Assembly (NCBI GenBank): GCA_028292345.1
Contig: JAQGMN010000032.1
Coordinates: forward strand, 1 to 5,732
DNA from: Polaromonas sp.
GTDB lineage: Bacteria; Pseudomonadota; Gammaproteobacteria; Burkholderiales; Burkholderiaceae_C
Direction of reading: 5' to 3'
DNA length: 5,732 bases
Shown here: piece after piece, positions 1 to 5,732 of the stretch
How the letters are laid out: each line of letters opens with the position of its first letter
How positions within the stretch are numbered: position 1 is the stretch's first letter
Made by a program: the position numbers and the translations under genes
The notes under the pieces: model-generated
Seen by the model: only the letters and a program-made list of their open reading frames with translations
Told to the model about the DNA's origin: nothing
The model's database searches: none

Positions 1-611
1 GTTACAAATACCTGAACGGCGGCCCTGGCGCGCCGGCCTTCGTCTGGGCGCATGCGAAGCATGCCAGCCGCTTCTGGCAGCCGTTGGCCGGCTGGTGGGG
101 CCATGCCGCGCCGTTCGAGTTCACGCCAGACTACCGCCCTGCGCCCGGCACTGCCCGCTTCCTGTGCGGCACGCAGCCGATCCTGAGCCTGACGGCGCTC
201 GAATGCGGGCTGGACACCGTGCTGGCGGCCGAACCGCTGGGCGGCATGGCGGCCCTGCGCGCCAAGTCGCTGGCATTGACCGACTTGTTCATCGAATTGG
301 TCGAAGCGCGCTGCGCAGGCCACGGCATCGGGCTGGCGACACCTCGCGAGCATGCACAGCGTGGCTCTCAGGTCTGCCTGACCCGCATCGAAGGCGCCTA
401 CGCCATCGTGCAGGCGCTGATTGCCCGGGGCGTGATGGGCGACTTCCGCGCCGGCGACGGCGGCAGGCACCTGGACATCCTGCGCTTTGGCTTGACGCCG
501 CTGTACATCGGCTTTGAAGACGTGTGGCAGGCGGTCGAGCATTTGCGGCAGGTGCTGGACACCGGCGAATGGAAAGAGGCCCGGTTCAACCAGAAGCAGG
601 CGGTGACCTGA
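1..611 (+). CDS. kynU: Kynureninase, C-terminal half (5' end outside window)
   Basis: PLP-dependent cytoplasmic enzyme that cleaves L-kynurenine to anthranilate and L-alanine, the last step of the kynurenine branch of tryptophan catabolism. The frame is open from base 3 and gives 202 residues before the TGA at 609-611; the family is about 415 residues, so roughly half is missing upstream. The visible part opens with YKYLNGGPGAPAF, the family signature around the PLP Schiff-base lysine (Lys codon 6-8; Lys227 in the Pseudomonas fluorescens enzyme). Then come WWGH, RFLCGTQP, RGSQVCL, and GDFR followed by DILRFGLTPLYIGFEDVW, the usual order of C-terminal kynureninase motifs. RFLCGTQP has Gln where I would expect Pro; I regard this as ordinary variation. 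No frameshift is seen. kynA follows on the same strand after 168 bases, so co-transcription is plausible. Identification is secure; the start and N-terminus cannot be judged. Confidence 0.96.
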   Translation, partial: YKYLNGGPGAPAFVWAHAKHASRFWQPLAGWWGHAAPFEFTPDYRPAPGTARFLCGTQPILSLTALECGLDTVLAAEPLGGMAALRAKSLALTDLFIELVEARCAGHGIGLATPREHAQRGSQVCLTRIEGAYAIVQALIARGVMGDFRAGDGGRHLDILRFGLTPLYIGFEDVWQAVEHLRQVLDTGEWKEARFNQKQAVT

Positions 612-614
612 AGT

Positions 615-712
615 GAAGGACCCCCACGCTTGTCGCTTCGCGTACTGCGCTGCCCCCCGTGGGGGCCGCTGCGCCTGCGGTCTGGCAAAGCCAGTCCCGC
701 GGCCCCTGCTTG
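615..712. repeat. GC-rich palindromic intergenic repeat between kynU and kynA
   Basis: Most of the kynU-kynA spacer is non-coding sequence able to form hairpins. CCCCCACG (621-628) is complementary to CGTGGGGG (658-665). GGGGCCGC (662-669) is complementary to GCGGCCCC (699-706) and encloses a small hairpin CTGGC-AAA-GCCAG (682-694). The two large stems share bases 662-665, so they cannot both form fully. No T-run follows either stem, so this is not a textbook intrinsic terminator. The wording (CCCCCACGCTT, GCTTCGCGTACTGCGCTGCCCCCC) matches a dispersed intergenic repeat I remember from Comamonadaceae genomes, which favours a REP-like element over a gene-specific regulator; this is from memory. 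The rest of the spacer (713-779) holds only a weak promoter-like pair, TTGAAC (710-715) and TTTATT (731-736) with 15 bases between, which I would not call. Confidence 0.7.
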
Positions 713-767
713 AACACAAACCTTCCCGCATTTATTGAATGCAAGCTGGGTGAGACCCAACGACCAT

Positions 768-772
768 AAAGG
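768..772 (+). promoter_or_regulatory. Ribosome binding site deciding the kynA start
   Basis: AAAGG lies seven bases before the GTG at 780 and is a partial match to the Shine-Dalgarno consensus. The competing in-frame starts are TTG 735, GTG 750, TTG 774, GTG 807 and ATG 846. None has a comparable purine-rich site at the right distance, and ATG 846 would remove residues just before the conserved YGDYL segment. The site therefore favours GTG 780. Confidence 0.6.
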
Positions 773-779
773 CTTGACC

Positions 780-1625
780 GTGAACAGAACAAGACCCGCC
801 GACATCGTGAAGGATGAAAAAGCCCAGCTCGACTTCAGCCAGTCCATGAGCTATGGCGACTACCTGCACCTGGATGCCATCCTGGGCGCGCAGCAGCCGC
901 TCTCGCCCGCGCATGACGAGATGCTGTTCATCGTCCAGCACCAGACCAGCGAGCTGTGGATGAAGCTGATGCTGCACGAGCTGCGCGCGGCCATGGCCAA
1001 CGTGGCGCAGGACGAACTGGGCAGCGCTTTCAAGAAGCTGGCGCGCGTCAGCCGCATCATGGAGCAGCTGGTCCATGCCTGGGATGTGCTGGCCACCATG
1101 ACGCCGCCCGAGTACAGCGCCATCCGGCCCTACCTGGCCAGCTCCAGCGGTTTCCAGAGCGCGCAGTACCGCTGCATCGAGTTCGCGCTGGGCAACAAGA
1201 ACGCCGCCATGCTCAAGCCCCATGCGCACCGGCCTGACTTGCTGGCGCAGGTACAGGCCGCGTTTCAAGCGCCTTCGCTGTACGACGAGGCGCTGCGCCT
1301 GCTGGCCCGGCGCGGCCTGCCGGTCCCCGCCAGCCATGTCGAGCGCGACTGGACGCAGGGCTATGTCGAAAACGATGCGGTCGAAAGCGCCTGGCTGACG
1401 GTGTACCGCGACCCGAAGCAGTACTGGGACCTGTACCAGCTCGGCGAGGAACTGACCGACCTGGAAGACGCCTTCCGGCTCTGGCGCTTTCGCCATGTCA
1501 CCACGGTCGAGCGCGTCATCGGCTTCAAGCGCGGCACCGGCGGCACCGGTGGCGTCAGCTATTTGCGCAGGATGCTCGACGTGGTGCTGTTTCCGGAAAT
1601 CTGGAAGCTGCGCACGGACCTGTAG
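780..1625 (+). CDS. kynA: Tryptophan 2,3-dioxygenase
   Basis: Cytoplasmic heme enzyme that opens the indole ring of L-tryptophan with O2 to give N-formyl-L-kynurenine, the first and usually rate-setting step of the kynurenine pathway. From GTG 780 the product is 281 residues, normal for bacterial TDO. Key residues align with Xanthomonas campestris TDO at a constant offset of one: Phe50 and His54 in FIVQHQTSELW (Phe51/His55), Tyr112 and Arg116 in EYSAIR (Tyr113/Arg117, the Arg binding substrate carboxylate), heme-ligand His239 in WRFRHVTTVERVIGFKRGTGG (His240), and Thr253 (Thr254). The constant spacing supports an intact, active enzyme and the chosen start. TTG 735 would add 15 residues and cannot be excluded. 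It lies downstream of kynU on the same strand. kynB, needed between the two steps, is not in this window. The last sense codon is followed by TAG and a hairpin-rich spacer. Confidence 0.97.
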   Translation: MNRTRPADIVKDEKAQLDFSQSMSYGDYLHLDAILGAQQPLSPAHDEMLFIVQHQTSELWMKLMLHELRAAMANVAQDELGSAFKKLARVSRIMEQLVHAWDVLATMTPPEYSAIRPYLASSSGFQSAQYRCIEFALGNKNAAMLKPHAHRPDLLAQVQAAFQAPSLYDEALRLLARRGLPVPASHVERDWTQGYVENDAVESAWLTVYRDPKQYWDLYQLGEELTDLEDAFRLWRFRHVTTVERVIGFKRGTGGTGGVSYLRRMLDVVLFPEIWKLRTDL

Positions 1626-1636
1626 GCGTTTTTAAA

Positions 1637-1694
1637 GCAAAAATCAGTTTTTGCGCACTACCCATATGCGCAAGCAGCTATTGATTCAATAGCA
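1637..1694 (-). repeat. Hairpin-rich palindromic element between convergent genes
   Basis: Three inverted repeats lie in a row in the 71-base spacer where kynA and the monooxygenase gene converge. They are GCAAAAA/TTTTTGC (1637-1643 with 1648-1654), TTGCGCA/TGCGCAA (1651-1657 with 1667-1673), and a near-perfect palindrome GCTATTGA-T-TCAATAGC (1677-1693). The first two share bases 1651-1654. The last ends three bases before the monooxygenase stop codon. Read on the minus strand the order is TGCTAT, ATAG, a GC-hairpin, then an A-rich tail, matching a short dispersed element I recall from Comamonadaceae and the copy inside acnA at 3759-3809. The position suits transcript-end stabilisation or termination for both genes, but no clear stem plus T-run is present in either direction, so that role is inference. 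Confidence 0.6.
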
Positions 1695-1696
1695 GA

Positions 1697-2953
1697 TCAC
1701 AAGCTGCGGGGCAAGGCGCCATACAGCCAGGGCATGTCAAGCAGCTTTTCCCCCAGCAGCTTCATCGACGCATCGCGCGCCCAGCGCAGCGGGCCCTGGG
1801 CATGGAAGATCTGGCCATTGCGGATCGACCTTGCCTGCACCCGGGCATTGCGCTGCCAGCGGCCCAAGGCATAGCGCTGCAGCATCGCCGGGACGTCGAA
1901 GGCCGGGTCCAGCGCCTGCGCCAGCGAGCCACCCAGTTCGGCAGCATCCTCGATGGCCATGCCGGCGCCCTGCGCCAGATAGGGCCGCATCGGATGCGCC
2001 GCGTCGCCCAGCAGGGCCACGCGTCCCTGGGCCTGCTGGTGCGCGCCGGCCATGGGCGGGCGGTCGCACAGCGGCCACAGCCGCCAGCTGGGGCCGCCCT
2101 TGCCGGCGCCATCGGTCACCGCCTGGATCAGGTCGCGCAGCAGCCGGGCCGTGCCGCCCATGGCCGCCTGCAGCTCTGCGCCGTTGGCATGGTGGTCCCA
2201 GCTTTGCAGGTCGTGCGCCACACGGCCCTGGACGATGGCCACCACGTTCAGCCACTCGCCGCCGCGCACCGGGTAATGCACCACATGCAGCCGGGGCCCC
2301 AGCCAGGCGGTGACCTGCTGGCTGCGCAGCCGCTCGGGCAGGCTGGTTTGCGGCAGCATGGCGCGGTAGGCCAGGTGGCCGGTGACGCGCGGCGCGGCAT
2401 CGTTCAGCATCTGCCTGCGCACGCGGCTCCAGAGCCCGTCGGCGCCGATCAGCGCATCGCCCTCGACCTGAAGCCTGTCAGGAAGGGCATCGGGCGCATT
2501 GGCCGCATGGGTTTGCAGGGTGACTTCGCGTCCGCTGTCGGCATAGCCCGCCACGGCGGTGTTCAGCTTGAGCCAGACGCCGTCCCGCGCCTGCACCGCC
2601 TGCAGCAGCAGCGCATGCAGGTCGGCGCGGTGAAGGGTGAGGTAAGGCGCGCCGTAATGCGCCAGCGCGCGCCGGCCCAGCGGCAGCGCGCCCAGCTCGC
2701 TGCCCGACAGCGCATCGCGCACCACCAGGCGGTCGGGAAAGGCCGCGACCTGTTTCAAGGCGTCCTGCAGACCCCAGCCCTGCAGCAGCCTGACCACGTT
2801 CGGCCCGAGCTGCACGCCCGCGCCGACTTCGCTGAAAGCCGGCGCGCGCTCATACAGCCGCACCCCCCAGCCTGCCCGCGATGCCGCCAGCGCCGCCGCC
2901 AGCCCGCCGATGCCGCCACCGGCAATCAGGGCCTGGCGCGTCATGCGCGGCAT
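1697..2953 (-). CDS. Group A FAD-dependent aromatic monooxygenase (salicylate / 3-hydroxybenzoate hydroxylase-like)
   Basis: Predicted single-component flavoprotein that uses NAD(P)H and O2 to hydroxylate an aromatic ring. The 418-residue product has the three fingerprints of the family: the N-terminal Rossmann GxGxxG (Gly12, Gly14, Gly17) with Glu35-Arg36 ending the second strand, the DG motif DALIGADG (166-173), and the GD motif GDAAHP (316-321) followed by YLAQGAGMAIEDA (325-337). SEVGAGVQLGPN (41-52) and LHRADLHALL (107-116) resemble the salicylate hydroxylase and 3-hydroxybenzoate 6-hydroxylase subgroup. I see no membrane segment or export signal. It does not look like kynurenine 3-monooxygenase despite the adjacent kyn genes. 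The ATG at 2953 lacks an obvious Shine-Dalgarno site; Met4 (2944) is no better. It begins 64 bases after acnA on the same strand, so it may be translated from an acnA transcript. The 2954-3017 spacer shows no clear promoter or terminator. The substrate is unknown. Confidence 0.9.
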   Translation of the reverse strand: MPRMTRQALIAGGGIGGLAAALAASRAGWGVRLYERAPAFSEVGAGVQLGPNVVRLLQGWGLQDALKQVAAFPDRLVVRDALSGSELGALPLGRRALAHYGAPYLTLHRADLHALLLQAVQARDGVWLKLNTAVAGYADSGREVTLQTHAANAPDALPDRLQVEGDALIGADGLWSRVRRQMLNDAAPRVTGHLAYRAMLPQTSLPERLRSQQVTAWLGPRLHVVHYPVRGGEWLNVVAIVQGRVAHDLQSWDHHANGAELQAAMGGTARLLRDLIQAVTDGAGKGGPSWRLWPLCDRPPMAGAHQQAQGRVALLGDAAHPMRPYLAQGAGMAIEDAAELGGSLAQALDPAFDVPAMLQRYALGRWQRNARVQARSIRNGQIFHAQGPLRWARDASMKLLGEKLLDMPWLYGALPRSL

Positions 2954-3017
2954 GCGGAATAAAAGGCATGGGCGGCAGGTCGGGCGCAGCCGGCGGACGG
3001 GGCATCAGCCAGGGCCC

Positions 3018-5732
<2,715 letters not shown>

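Noticed and set aside
710..736. Possible sigma70 promoter for kynA (TTGAAC, 15 bases, TTTATT)
   Set aside because: Both hexamers match only four of six consensus bases and the spacing is short; such matches occur by chance.
732..1496. 254-codon open frame on the - strand opposite kynA
   Set aside because: It is antisense to an intact tryptophan 2,3-dioxygenase gene and its translation shows no known domain; GC-rich codon bias explains the open frame.
1637..1654. Intrinsic terminator after kynA
   Set aside because: The stem is mostly A-T pairs and is followed by GCGC, not a T-run; in the other direction it is followed by TTTAAAAA, which is not a convincing U-tract.
1697..2953. Kynurenine 3-monooxygenase as the identity of the FAD enzyme
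   Set aside because: Only the general flavin-hydroxylase motifs are shared; the EVGAGVQLGPN region and overall pattern fit the salicylate/3-hydroxybenzoate hydroxylase group, and kynU-kynA already complete an anthranilate route together with kynB.
1802..2962. Long 386-codon open frame on the + strand opposite the monooxygenase gene
   Set aside because: It is antisense to a gene with complete FAD-monooxygenase motifs; the product is Gln/His/Arg-rich without recognisable motifs, as expected from a shadow frame in GC-rich DNA.

Overview
The window looks like chromosomal DNA of a high-GC betaproteobacterium, most likely in the Comamonadaceae (Polaromonas/Rhodoferax/Variovorax type). The evidence is the GC-rich third-codon positions, the character of the four proteins, and two styles of intergenic palindromic repeat that I associate from memory with that family; no database was searched.

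Layout: the left part (1-1625, + strand) carries the 3' half of kynureninase (kynU), a 168-base spacer filled by a GC-rich hairpin repeat, and a complete tryptophan 2,3-dioxygenase gene (kynA, GTG start at 780). These encode steps 3 and 1 of tryptophan catabolism to anthranilate. The middle enzyme, kynurenine formamidase (kynB), is not in the window. A 71-base spacer (1626-1696) separates kynA from the convergent genes and holds three consecutive hairpins. The right part (- strand) carries the aconitate hydratase gene acnA, whose 5' end runs off the window at 5732, followed 64 bases downstream by a complete group A FAD-dependent aromatic-ring monooxygenase gene (1697-2953). Those two may be co-transcribed. 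Aconitase is the TCA-cycle citrate/isocitrate isomerase; the monooxygenase substrate cannot be read from sequence.

I see no undescribed multi-gene system, mobile-element gene, CRISPR array, or RNA gene here: this is mostly ordinary metabolic sequence. The most notable signal is a short palindromic element (about 3759-3809) inside the acnA reading frame. It is translated as an extra Gly/Ala/Asn-rich linker and has the same architecture and orientation as the intergenic element at 1637-1694. This resembles in-frame palindromic element insertion as known for Rickettsia palindromic elements. AcnA also carries a second, longer linker expansion before its first cluster-binding cysteine.
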